64,000 nucleotides of DNA. Source: Aldehydirespirator sp965117015 (lineage in GTDB: Bacteria; Actinomycetota; Acidimicrobiia; Acidimicrobiales; Aldehydirespiratoraceae). The notes under the pieces were generated by a model. It was not told the origin of the DNA and did not search any database. It saw nothing but the letters and a program-made list of their open reading frames with translations. The stretch is from positions 1,550,001 through 1,614,000 of the forward strand of contig OZ220747.1 in the NCBI GenBank assembly GCA_965117015.1, given 5' to 3'. This document shows positions 42,803-51,282 of this stretch, piece after piece (positions within the stretch are counted from its first letter, which is position 1; each line of letters starts with the position of its first letter). The position numbers and the translations under genes are program-made.

Positions 42803-45154
42803 CTAGGTCAACGAGAAGGTGTTGACCCTTCTGCTTCCTGTTCTGCTTGTATCGAATACCCATGTGAGCGTATCCCCCACACTCAAGGCCCTCTCGAACC
42901 CGGCGTAGGTAGAAGCGGACCCGTCGACGTTGAACCTGTCGTTCGAGTCGTAACTGACCACGAGCACTGTGCCGGTCGAGCCGGTGAAGACCGTGTTGGT
43001 CTCCGTGTCCAACTTGAGGACGGCCCCAGTCGTAGCAGCGCCGGTTGCATTGAAGTCTTGAGCCCACTCAACCGTCTTCGTCACCGCGTCCGGATTCAAC
43101 GGTGCCGTCTCGGGCGGCGTAGCCGAAGCGTCGTCAGCGGCGGCGCCGTCGCCGTCGTGGTCCCAGTCTGCGATGTCGGCGGTGAGCACCTCCGCTACCG
43201 CGCCGGCACTCGAATACGCATAGCCGTACGTGTAGGAGCCGCCACGACCCACGGTGAACTCCCTCGGAGTGTCTGTGCCGGTCGTTGGGAGGCTGCTGTC
43301 AGCCGCGCTGCTGGTCAGAGTGACCTTGACACCGGTGATCGGGTCGCCGTACAGGTCGGTGACCGACACCGTGACCCGGTTGCTCGCCCCGCGAGCGTCC
43401 GCAGCGGCATACTCGGCGGCAGGCGAGATGGTAATCGTTATGTCACCAGCTGCGCTGACACGGGGCCCGGTGCTGAACACTAGGCCACCGCGCGTGGCCG
43501 CGTCTGCTGAGGCATTCACCGGCACGAGCCCGGTGGTACCTGCGGCAGTACCGGCAGTCGCCCTGGCACCGATGTAGTAGGTCGCAGTGCCGCTGTCATC
43601 AGCAGCCGGAGCGTTGCCGTTGGGTCGCGGCTGGATATGGATGTTGACCTCGTACTTGTCGGCCTTCGTGCCCGGTGCAGTGTCGGGGAGCCCGGAGACC
43701 GGGAAGGTCGCCTTGCCGTCCGCGTCGGTGGTGAGCGGCAGCGTCACGGTCGTCGACGCCCCCTGCGGGTTTCTGGCTCCGGCGACGATCGCATACGTCG
43801 ACATAGTGACCAGGAACTGGGCCGGGTTCTCGCCGTCGGTGCCCACGGTGGTCGCCTTGCCGTCGCTGTCCTCGAGTTGCACGGTGTAGAGCACAGACGA
43901 GCCCAGATGCACCTTCGAGGCACCGAAGTCAGTGCTGACCCTCACCCGAGCAGCCGGCTTCGGAGCGGCGTCCTCGGGAATGTCGAGCTGGAACAGATCC
44001 GTGCTGGAGTTCACCGCGTCGCCTGTGTCTCCGGTCCAGGCCCACACCGTGGTGCCGCCAACGGCCGGGTGACCGGCGGGGAGTGCCACTGTCGCGTCGC
44101 CGTCGCCTCCGGTGACCAGATCTGAGCCCTCGATCTCGCAGACGTGCATGCCGAACCCGGTAAACGAGGAGACCTCGTTGCAGGAGCCGTTGGCTCTGAA
44201 GGCCAGATCGACTCCGCTGGTGTCGGTGTAGAACACGTCCACCACGACACCGGGGTCCGGCTGGAAATCACCATCGCGGGAGGAAACGACCACATCGCTG
44301 CCGTCGACCTGCGCCGAGATACCGGCGGGGCGCACAGAGGTATGCCCCAGAGCCCTGGTGATGAACGCAGCCATCTCGCCCCGGTTGACGGTGCCGAAGG
44401 GCTCATAGTTGGAATCGATCGGCGTCTTGGTGTCGTCTTGCACCGCAGCCGCGCTGGCGCCCTTAGTCACGCCCAGCTCATAGATCGCCGAGATCTCGGC
44501 GTCGTTACCGGCAGGCACAGAAGCACGCGCATCAGCGAAGTAGTCGTCAGCCTCAGCGGCTGTGCCACCGGTGCCCAACAGGATCGCACCCGTGGAGGTG
44601 ACCGTCACGTTCGGCGCGGTCTTTGCCAGCAGGCCGATCAGGAACGTGGCCATTTCGCCTCGGGTGATCGCGTCGTCGGGCCTGTAGGCGCCGCCGCCGT
44701 CGATGATGCCCTTGCCGGCGAGCTGGTTGATGGCGTCCTGGGCTTCGGCCCAAGTGTCACCGATGTCGGTGAAGCCGGCGCTCATGGCGTCGCCGAGATC
44801 AAAACCGGCTGCCTCGGCAGCGCGGGCGATGAACACGGCCATCTGGGCCCGGGTCACGTCCTGGTTCGGCGAGTACGTAGAGCCGTCGCCGGTGCCGTTG
44901 GTGATCCCGTAGTAGGCGATGCAGTTGATGGCGTCCTTGAAAGCGTGCATATCGGACACGTCGGTGAACATCTGGTCACCGAGAGCGTCGCCCACACACG
45001 CCGACGTCGCCGAAGCGTGGTCTGCCTTCTCTTCGACGGCTGAAGCCGGGCTCGCCCCGACCGCGAGGAGCGATGCGACCATGGCGCCTGCGGCGAGCAC
45101 TGCCCAACCCGAGAGTCCGAATGAGAGAACAAACATCGAGGTCAGAAGCGTCAT
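42803..45154 (-). CDS. SLH-domain S-layer-type protein (gene E)
   Basis: 783 residues from ATG 45154. MTLLTSMFVLSFGLSGWAVLAAGAMVASLLAVGASPASA is a signal peptide, but its first 16 residues differ completely from those of genes A and D and carry no positive charge. From SGWAVLA onward it matches gene A: three SLH repeats (DQMFTDVSDMHAFKDAINCIAYYGITNG...; WAEAQDAINQLAGKGII...; ISAIYELGVTKG...), Big-like domains and VSYDSNDRFNVDG and YAGFERALSVGDTL. The SD is weak (TAGGGA, 5 nt). Its 5' end lies 0.2 kb from the recombinase stop. Confidence 0.85.
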   Translation of the reverse strand: MTLLTSMFVLSFGLSGWAVLAAGAMVASLLAVGASPASAVEEKADHASATSACVGDALGDQMFTDVSDMHAFKDAINCIAYYGITNGTGDGSTYSPNQDVTRAQMAVFIARAAEAAGFDLGDAMSAGFTDIGDTWAEAQDAINQLAGKGIIDGGGAYRPDDAITRGEMATFLIGLLAKTAPNVTVTSTGAILLGTGGTAAEADDYFADARASVPAGNDAEISAIYELGVTKGASAAAVQDDTKTPIDSNYEPFGTVNRGEMAAFITRALGHTSVRPAGISAQVDGSDVVVSSRDGDFQPDPGVVVDVFYTDTSGVDLAFRANGSCNEVSSFTGFGMHVCEIEGSDLVTGGDGDATVALPAGHPAVGGTTVWAWTGDTGDAVNSSTDLFQLDIPEDAAPKPAARVRVSTDFGASKVHLGSSVLYTVQLEDSDGKATTVGTDGENPAQFLVTMSTYAIVAGARNPQGASTTVTLPLTTDADGKATFPVSGLPDTAPGTKADKYEVNIHIQPRPNGNAPAADDSGTATYYIGARATAGTAAGTTGLVPVNASADAATRGGLVFSTGPRVSAAGDITITISPAAEYAAADARGASNRVTVSVTDLYGDPITGVKVTLTSSAADSSLPTTGTDTPREFTVGRGGSYTYGYAYSSAGAVAEVLTADIADWDHDGDGAAADDASATPPETAPLNPDAVTKTVEWAQDFNATGAATTGAVLKLDTETNTVFTGSTGTVLVVSYDSNDRFNVDGSASTYAGFERALSVGDTLTWVFDTSRTGSRRVNTFSLT

Positions 45155-45366
45155 TAGAGTCCCTAGAGCGGCAATTCCCCCCAGCTTGTCCCTCAAACCG
45201 TGCCCTTCGAGGTGCCCTTGAGCACCTCTCGATCGGCCCAAGGAATTTCTGTCTGGACGCCCAAAATGGAGGCGAAAGTTGGATTCCGGGCCCCTCCCGC
45301 GGCGCGACAAGCACCTGGAGACGCCGGATCTCATCGCCGTGGTTGCAGCCTCACGGCGACACCCGC

Positions 45367-46506
45367 TCATGAGATGTGGCGGCTCCACGCCTCCATCACC
45401 TCCCGCCGGGCGGTCAGCAGATCCGAACGCTGGTAGGCCCGCTCCAACGCTCCGGCCGAGTGCGCCAGCGCGGCCTCGGCGACCTCTCGGGAGACCCCGG
45501 TCTCGGCCGCCCACGACCGGAACGAGGCCCTCAGCCCGTGGGGGGTGAACTCGAAGGGCCGGGTGATCTTCGACATGGCGCCATTGCTCAGCACCTTGCC
45601 GGTGGGCGAGGGGAACAGCGGACCGGAGCCGTTGGAGCTCTTGGAGTAGAGGCGGGCCACGTCGAGCGCCTCGAGCGCCACCGTCGACAGCGGCACCACG
45701 TGCTCCCGGTTGGTCTTGGTGCGCTCAGCCGGCACCGTCCAGGTCCGGGTCTCGAGGTCGACTTCGTCCCACGTGGCGAACCGGGCCTCGCCGGAGCGGG
45801 CCGCGGTGGCGGCCAGGAACCTCAGGCACGCCACCGTGGGCGGCCACGCCCTCGGCAGCGTCTCGAGCTTCTCCAGGGTCGGGCCCACCTGGTCGTGGGG
45901 CAGGCTGGCCAGGTGCTTGGTCGGGGTGGTCTGGCGGGGCAGCGCCACGGCCAGCGCCGGGCCTGCGGGGTCGTCTGAGCGGTATCCGGCGGCGATGCTC
46001 CAGCGCAGCACCACCCCGAGGCGGGTCTTGAGCTTGCGGGCCGTCTCGGCCTTGGTGTGCCAGACGGGCATCAGCACCCGCACCAGGTCGGCCGTTGTGA
46101 TCTCATCCACCGGAGTGGACCCCAGCGCGGGGTAGACGTACCGCCTCAGCGACGACCGCCAGTTCTCCTCGGAACCGCCGGTGTCCTTCCAGCCGGGACG
46201 GTACGCCTCGATGACCTGTTCCGCCGCCTCCGCGAAGGTGGGGACGGAGTTACTGGCCCGCCTCGACCTGGGGTCGATCCCGGCCCGGGCCAGCTTGCGG
46301 TACCCGTAGGCGATGTCGCGGGCCTCGGCCAGCGACGTGTACGCCACCGCGCCCATCCCGATGTCTCGGCGCCGCCCTCGGACGGTGCCCCGCCAGACCC
46401 ACTGCCTGGATCCTCCTGGTGCCACCCGCAGGATCAGCCCGTGCAGGTCGTAGTACTTCCCGGGCTTCTTTATGCCTCTGACGGAGGCGGCGGTGAGCTT
46501 GCCCAT
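45367..46506 (-). CDS. Tyrosine recombinase (P4-type integrase family)
   Basis: 379 residues from ATG 46506 (in-frame starts at 46530 and 46599 are possible). N-terminal MGKLTAASVRGIKKPGKYYDLHGLILRVAPGGSRQWVWRGTVRGRRRDIGMG is the arm-binding domain of P4-type integrases. The catalytic domain has Arg in AARSGEAR, Lys in TKTNREHVVPL, His-x-x-Arg in HGLRAS, His in LAHSAG and the Tyr in RAYQRSD. It should be active. It lies next to the S-layer cluster; no tRNA adjoins it and I find no att repeats, so it may be a remnant of a lost element or a resident recombinase. Confidence 0.9.
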   Translation of the reverse strand: MGKLTAASVRGIKKPGKYYDLHGLILRVAPGGSRQWVWRGTVRGRRRDIGMGAVAYTSLAEARDIAYGYRKLARAGIDPRSRRASNSVPTFAEAAEQVIEAYRPGWKDTGGSEENWRSSLRRYVYPALGSTPVDEITTADLVRVLMPVWHTKAETARKLKTRLGVVLRWSIAAGYRSDDPAGPALAVALPRQTTPTKHLASLPHDQVGPTLEKLETLPRAWPPTVACLRFLAATAARSGEARFATWDEVDLETRTWTVPAERTKTNREHVVPLSTVALEALDVARLYSKSSNGSGPLFPSPTGKVLSNGAMSKITRPFEFTPHGLRASFRSWAAETGVSREVAEAALAHSAGALERAYQRSDLLTARREVMEAWSRHIS

Positions 46507-46765
46507 CGCATGTCTCTCTTCAATGCCCATAGCCACAGCATGGCTCAGATTCCTTAACAAAGTTGGTGTTACTACGTCTGACTTCTCTCGATTCGTCAAT
46601 CCGTGGGGCGGCCAGCGTCCCCGTTCTGTCCCTCAATCGTGACACAGCACGCCCGTAAGCGCATTATTCGATCCGTAGTGGTTAGATCAAATAGGGGCGC
46701 CAGGCGGCTCAAAGGATCTTCGGCAAGTACTCGCGACCAGCTGAAGAGCCTTATTATACATGAAG

Positions 46766-46794
46766 TTGCATCATGTTCCATGAACGGCTAGCGT
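46766..46794 (+). promoter_or_regulatory. Leaderless promoter of the coiled-coil gene at 46802
   Basis: TTGCAT (46766-46771), 17 nt, TAGCGT (46789-46794), 7 nt, ATG. It closely resembles the promoters at 8596-8624 and 60305-60333. Confidence 0.7.
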
Positions 46795-46801
46795 CGAGCC
46801 C

Positions 46802-47233
46802 ATGGAGGCGGTCACGTTGTCGGATCTCTGGCCCATCATCGTCGCGGTGCTGGGCCCGATGCTGCTGTGCGTCACCGCACTGGCGAGGTACCAGCACCTC
46901 GACAGCACCAAGACCCGCAAGATGATCACAGACTCCGAGAAGGCGACTCTGAAGCTGATCACGGATTCCAACGAGAAGAACCGCGACCTGATCGAGAGGA
47001 CCCGCGACGAGGCCCGCGACCTGATCGAGAAGTCCAGCCAGGAGAACCGCGACCTGATCAGGGAGAACCGGAGGCTGATCGAGAAGACCCAGGACATGCT
47101 GACGGCGAGCCACGGGGAGCTCAGCGGCAGCCTGGCGGACGCACGTGAGCGTCTGGCCCGCATTGAGGGCTACCTGAGAATCCCACCCGCACCCCACCAG
47201 GACGCCGGAGACGGCAACGCAGAAGCAGCCTGA
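46802..47233 (+). CDS. Membrane-anchored coiled-coil protein (family member 2)
   Basis: 143 residues. N-terminal membrane helix (about 9-28: DLWPIIVAVLGPMLLCVTAL), then a coiled coil with repeated NRDLIEKS/T units (about 50-95), ending with RERLARIEGYLRIPPAPHQD. This final R-E-R-x-A-R-I-E-G-x-L motif recurs in members at 49418, 53486 and 60340. Function is unknown. The promoter is leaderless. Confidence 0.75.
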   Translation: MEAVTLSDLWPIIVAVLGPMLLCVTALARYQHLDSTKTRKMITDSEKATLKLITDSNEKNRDLIERTRDEARDLIEKSSQENRDLIRENRRLIEKTQDMLTASHGELSGSLADARERLARIEGYLRIPPAPHQDAGDGNAEAA

Positions 47234-47251
47234 GCCAGATGAAGCTGCCCG

Positions 47252-47690
47252 CTAGCCCGAGAGGGTGGCCGGTGACTCGAAGTGAGCCTCGAAGAGCGCG
47301 ACCAGCCTCGCCAGCGTCACGGCGATCTCCTGCTGGTTCTCCTCCAGCCTGGTGAGCCTGGCTTCGACGGCGTCGAACCGGGCGTCGACGGCGTCGAACC
47401 GGGCGTCGACGGCGTCGAACCGGGCGTCGACGGCGTCGAACCGGTTGTCGACGTCCTGCTGGAACGCCGTGAATTCGCCGATGAGGGTCGCCAGCGTCAC
47501 CGCGATCTGCTGCTGGTTCTCCTCCAGCCTGACGAACCGGGCGTCGACCTCGGTGAAGCGGGTGTCGATGCTCTCTTCGAGCTTGGTGATCCGGCCGCTG
47601 ATGTCAGCGTCGAGCCTGGTGATCCGGTCGCCGGTCTCGTGGAAGAAGAAGATCACCGGCCTGCGATGACGGCAACAACCTAAATTCCGT
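47252..47690 (-). pseudogene. Coiled-coil protein, truncated and frameshifted copy of 48604-49224
   Basis: Residues from MIFFFHETGDRITRLDADISGRITKLEESIDTRF onward match the intact gene at 48604-49224 closely, including LEENQQQIAVTLATLIGEFTAF and LEENQQEIAVTLARLV. Upstream of the methionine, the alignment continues for about 35 bp, but one base is missing (CACCGGCC against CACCAGGCC), then similarity ends near 47690. The membrane helix and N-terminus are therefore lost. Four copies of the 21-bp RFDAVDA heptad repeat (about 47375-47440) are unique to this copy. Confidence 0.75.
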
Positions 47691-47856
47691 CGCTTCGACC
47701 CGCGGGTTCACTCACACCTTGTACGCACGATGCCTATGCGGCGTCGGTTCTCCGAGACCAGCCCGGCACTCTAGAAAGGGCGTAACCCCGGCCGTTTGCC
47801 TGTAGGCAGGGACGGTTCCGGGGTCTTCAAGAACCACTCTACGATCTCCTGAGCGA

Positions 47857-48530
47857 ATGTCAAGCATTGATTTCAACGCAATTGCCAACCGGCTCACGAC
47901 AGCCCGACTTGGATCGTATCTTCAGGCGACCAGCGACGCTGTAGAACCGGCTATACGCCTCTACGACTGGAACACCAGTGTGTCGAGCGCCTTGTACGAA
48001 GACCTGGGCCGCCTTGAGGTCGTCTTCCGTAACGCTGTGGACAGGGCGCTGGTGAGGCATGGCAGGTCCAAGGCATGGCCGGATGTGTGGTATCTGCGGA
48101 AGCAGCTCTTTCCGGGCCGGAACGAGTCCCGGGCCAGAGAGGACATCGAAACCGCCGCAAGCGCGCAACTCGCGGGGGCAGGCTCCCTGAGGTTCACGGC
48201 AAGGTCATCGCAGAGTTGGGTTTCGGATTCTGGCGGTACCTGTGCGGGCATCCGTACCTGACGTCACTGTGGGTGCCCGCAGTAGCGTCCGCGTTTCCGC
48301 TTCACCCAGCGGTTGGCAAACCGCGAACGATCCAAGTCGAGGTGGAAGATCGGATGCAGCGTCTCCACTTCCTTAGGAACCGGATAGCGCATCACGAGCC
48401 GATCCATCGACGCAACCTGTCTCGGGATCACGCACATTTGTTGGAGTTGGCAGGCTGGATCTGCTCGGACTGTCAGGCGTGGATGGCTACCAGTAGCAGA
48501 ACGCTCACCGTCGTCGCTGCTCGCCCCTAG
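47857..48530 (+). pseudogene. Abi-family (HEPN-type) protein interrupted by a frameshift
   Basis: Frame 1 (from 47857) encodes IANRLTTARLGSYLQATSDAVEPAIRLYDWNTSVSSALYEDLGRLEVVFRNAVDRALV...DIETAASAQLAG. Frame 3 (to 48530) continues with RLPEVHGKVIAELGFGFWRYLCGHPYLTSLWVPAVASAF...DRMQRLHFLRNRIAHHEPI. The junction lies at the G-run near 48172-48177. Together they form the actinobacterial Abi-like protein with the HEPN motif RNRIAHHE. Related proteins act in phage abortive infection. One base change would restore the frame, so a sequencing error or programmed shift cannot be excluded. Confidence 0.75.
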
Positions 48531-48603
48531 CAGGAGCCCGCCGTCCTCCTCGGGCGGCGCGGCACAACCGGCACCCGGATCTCCAGCGGTTCAGGCTGCC
48601 CCG

Positions 48604-49224
48604 CTAGCCCGAGAGGGTGACCGGCGCCTCGAAGTGAGCCTCGAAGAGCGTCACCAGCCTCGCCAGCGTCACGGCGATCTCCTGCTGGTTCTCCTCCAGC
48701 CTGGTGAGCCTGGCTTCGATGGCCTCGAACCGGTTGTCGATGGCGTCGAACCGGTTGTTGACGTCCTCTCGGAATGCCGTGAATTCGCCGATGAGGGTCG
48801 CCAGCGTCACGGCGATCTGCTGCTGGTTCTCCTCCAGCTTGGTGAACCGGGCGTCGACCTCGGCGAAGCGGGTGTCGACGCTCTCTTCGAGTCTGGTGAA
48901 GCGGGTGTCGACGCTCTCTTCGAGTCTGGTGAAGCGGGTGTCGATGCTCTCTTCGAGCTTGGTGATCCGGCCGCTGATGTCAGCGTCGAGCCGGGTGATC
49001 CGGTCGCCGGTCTCGTTGAAGAAGAAGATCACCAGGCCTGCGATGACGGCCACGACCAGGCTCGGGATGGCGTTGTCGCTGAACTTGGCCCATCCGGCTG
49101 CCAAGAAGCCGCGCCGCGGCGCGGCCAGGGCCTCGTCGGCGGCGGGTGCCGTTGGTGGGGGGTCGGGTGTGTGGGCCATTCGAGCAGGTGGTTGAGCGGT
49201 GGCAGAGTCAGCGGGAGCGGACAC
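48604..49224 (-). CDS. Membrane-anchored coiled-coil protein (family member 4)
   Basis: 206 residues from GTG 49224, with GAGG 5 nt upstream (ATG 49179 would also give a complete protein). A Pro/Ala-rich tail of ~45 residues precedes a membrane helix (IPSLVVAVIAGLVIFFF), then DRITRLDADISGRITKLEESIDTRFTRLEESVDTRF, a coiled coil with 10-12-residue repeats, and two LEENQQ-IAVTLA segments. The 30-bp repeats near 48870-48960 encode RLEESVDTRF copies. The truncated paralogue is at 47252-47690; the two are direct repeats of about 430 bp flanking the broken Abi gene. Confidence 0.75.
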   Translation of the reverse strand: MSAPADSATAQPPARMAHTPDPPPTAPAADEALAAPRRGFLAAGWAKFSDNAIPSLVVAVIAGLVIFFFNETGDRITRLDADISGRITKLEESIDTRFTRLEESVDTRFTRLEESVDTRFAEVDARFTKLEENQQQIAVTLATLIGEFTAFREDVNNRFDAIDNRFEAIEARLTRLEENQQEIAVTLARLVTLFEAHFEAPVTLSG

Positions 49225-49320
49225 GGGAACCTCGTTCGGGTCGGCGAGCAGTCGGCAGGGCCGAAGGCACACCGTTGACACCCGGTGGCAAGGCTGTGCA
49301 TCAACATACACCAACAATCA

Positions 49321-49340
49321 CTGAAGTGCCAAGACTTCAG
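49321..49340. repeat. Short inverted repeat between divergent coiled-coil genes
   Basis: CTGAAGT (49321-49327) and ACTTCAG (49334-49340) with a 6-nt centre. Possible operator for both divergent genes. Confidence 0.35.
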
Positions 49341-49417
49341 GTACAGTTGTTGCCGACGTCACAAGCCGCGGTCATGGCTCGCCTCAAGGACCAAGCAGAA
49401 CGGGAGGCCTTCACGCC

Positions 49418-49789
49418 ATGGACACGACCACATTGGACTCCAGCACCATCACGCTGATGGTCACGATCGCAGGGTCGTGGCTGACCCTCGTAGGTCTGAT
49501 CTTCTTCCAGTACAGCCGTCTTGACACCAAGATCGACACGAAGATCGACGCGCTCGACTCCAAGGTCGACAAGAAGTTCGACGCGCTCGACTCCAAGGTC
49601 GACAAGAAGTTCGACGCGCTCGACTCCAAGGTCGACAAGAAGTTCGACGCATTGGGCAGGGATGTCACCGATGTTCGCGAGAGGCTGGCAAGGGTGGAGG
49701 GCCACCTGATGGGACCCGGGAGCCTCGCCCCTAATCCGTCGCCCGCGCCCCCTGACGGGCTTGACGACGATCACCGCCAAGCCGGCTGA
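49418..49789 (+). CDS. Membrane-anchored coiled-coil protein (family member 5)
   Basis: 123 residues. N-terminal membrane helix (STITLMVTIAGSWLTLVGLIFF), then three identical 11-residue repeats KVDKKFDALDS, encoded by 33-bp direct repeats at about 49555-49650. The end reads DVTDVRERLARVEGHLMGPG, the shared family motif. SD GGGAGG lies 13 nt upstream of the ATG. Function unknown; array copy number could change coiled-coil length. Confidence 0.75.
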   Translation: MDTTTLDSSTITLMVTIAGSWLTLVGLIFFQYSRLDTKIDTKIDALDSKVDKKFDALDSKVDKKFDALDSKVDKKFDALGRDVTDVRERLARVEGHLMGPGSLAPNPSPAPPDGLDDDHRQAG

Positions 49790-49880
49790 TCCCTAATATG
49801 GATCGACACGGCAAAGACCTGGTCGAAAATCGGACTTCACAGTAACTGGTGACAGTCGACCGATCCGAAGGGCTATCAAG

Positions 49881-51215
49881 ATGCAGCGCAGCCGGCCCGC
49901 TATCGAGTTCGTCAACCACGCCTCGTTCGTGCTCGAATTCGCCGGCAGCAGGATCATCCAGGATCCCTGGCTGTTCGGGACGGCCTTCAACGACGGTTGG
50001 AGCCTGCTGTGCGACCACCGCTTCGATCCGGAGCGGTTCGCCGAGATCGACTACATCTGGATGTCGCACGAGCATCCCGACCACTTCTCGCCCGCGGTGC
50101 TGCGCAGCGTGCCCGAGCCTCTCCGCCGCAATATCACGGTGTTGTTCCAGCGGACCAGAGACCGCAAGGTGATCGACTTCTGCGCGGAGATCGGGTACCG
50201 GACCCGCGAGCTCCCGCACATGGAACGGGTCGCGCTGGACAACGGCGTCGAGGTGGTGTGCGGCCAGGTCCCGCTGTACGACTCGTGGATCCTCTACGAC
50301 TGCGGCGGGTTCAAGGTGATGAACATCAACGACTGCGCCGTGGACGGCAGGGCTCTCGCCGGCATCCGGCGGGCCGTGGGGCCCATCGACGTGCTGTTCA
50401 CCCAGTTCAGCTACGCCGGCTGGAAGGGAGGCCCCGGCGACACCGCCATGAGACGGGCCGCCGCCGGCGCCAAGCTGCGAGGCATGCAGGCCCAGATCCG
50501 TGCGCTGGAGCCGCGCTGGACGGTGCCGTTCGCCAGCTACTCGTACTTCTCGCACCGCGAGAACCAGCACAGCAACGACAGCATCAACCGGCCCTCGGAC
50601 GCGGCGGCAGCTGTCCGCGAGGCCGGCTCGGAGCCGGTGGTTCTCTATCCCGGCGATGTCTGGACGGCGGGCGAGCCGTGGACCAACGACTCCGCCGTGG
50701 ACCGGTACCGCCCGCACTACGACTTCGGGGCTCGGAGCTATCTGACCTCGGAGTCCGTCGACGAGCCGACCCTGCTCTCGGCGGGCCGGGCCTATGTCTC
50801 GCGGATCCGGGAGCGCAACAGCGTGCTGCTGTTGGGGCTGTTGAGGCTGTTGGGGCGGGTGCCGCTGGTGGGGCTGCTGCGGCCGGTCACTGTTGTTGCC
50901 TATGACCTGGAGGCGACCTACCGCTTCTCGCTGGAGCACGGGCTTGAGCGGGTCGGCGCCGTGGCGGACGCCGACGTGAAGATGCACTCGAGCAGCCTCG
51001 ACTACCTGCTCAGGCACGAATGGGGTTACGACACGCTCGCCGTCAACGGGCGCTTCGAGGCCGACCTGAGCGGGTTCACCAAGATGAAGAAGACGTTCTC
51101 GATCGGCTCGCTCAACAACGCCGGGCGCTCGCTGTCGGCCGGCCTGCTGTTCGACCGGGCCCTCCTGCGGATGGTCTGGACCGCCGCCCAGCGACTGAGA
51201 CGCCTAGGCGCGTAG
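49881..51215 (+). CDS. MBL-fold metallo-hydrolase (UlaG-like)
   Basis: 444 residues. The metal site MSHEHPDHFS (H63-x-H65-x-D67-H68) is present. The start PAIEFVNHASFVLEFAGSRIIQDPWLFG is typical of the UlaG/RomA-type MBL group. Further segments (NINDCAVDG, SYSYFSHRENQHSNDS) may complete the site, and the C-terminal ~150 residues form an extra domain that I do not recognise. SD GAAGGG lies 8 nt before the ATG. Substrate unknown. Confidence 0.85.
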   Translation: MQRSRPAIEFVNHASFVLEFAGSRIIQDPWLFGTAFNDGWSLLCDHRFDPERFAEIDYIWMSHEHPDHFSPAVLRSVPEPLRRNITVLFQRTRDRKVIDFCAEIGYRTRELPHMERVALDNGVEVVCGQVPLYDSWILYDCGGFKVMNINDCAVDGRALAGIRRAVGPIDVLFTQFSYAGWKGGPGDTAMRRAAAGAKLRGMQAQIRALEPRWTVPFASYSYFSHRENQHSNDSINRPSDAAAAVREAGSEPVVLYPGDVWTAGEPWTNDSAVDRYRPHYDFGARSYLTSESVDEPTLLSAGRAYVSRIRERNSVLLLGLLRLLGRVPLVGLLRPVTVVAYDLEATYRFSLEHGLERVGAVADADVKMHSSSLDYLLRHEWGYDTLAVNGRFEADLSGFTKMKKTFSIGSLNNAGRSLSAGLLFDRALLRMVWTAAQRLRRLGA

Positions 51216-51282
51216 GGCGGGGCCGGCTGTCAGTCGATCTTGAAGATCGCCACGATGTAGCCGCCCCGATCCGACACGAACG

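Noticed and set aside
45367..46800. Integrated prophage or genomic island bounded by att sites
   Set aside because: No tRNA end, flanking direct repeat or phage gene was found; the integrase alone does not show an island.
47857..48530. Programmed frameshift in the Abi-like gene
   Set aside because: The G-run could allow slippage, but no pseudoknot or other stimulatory structure was recognised, so a simple mutation or read error is more likely.
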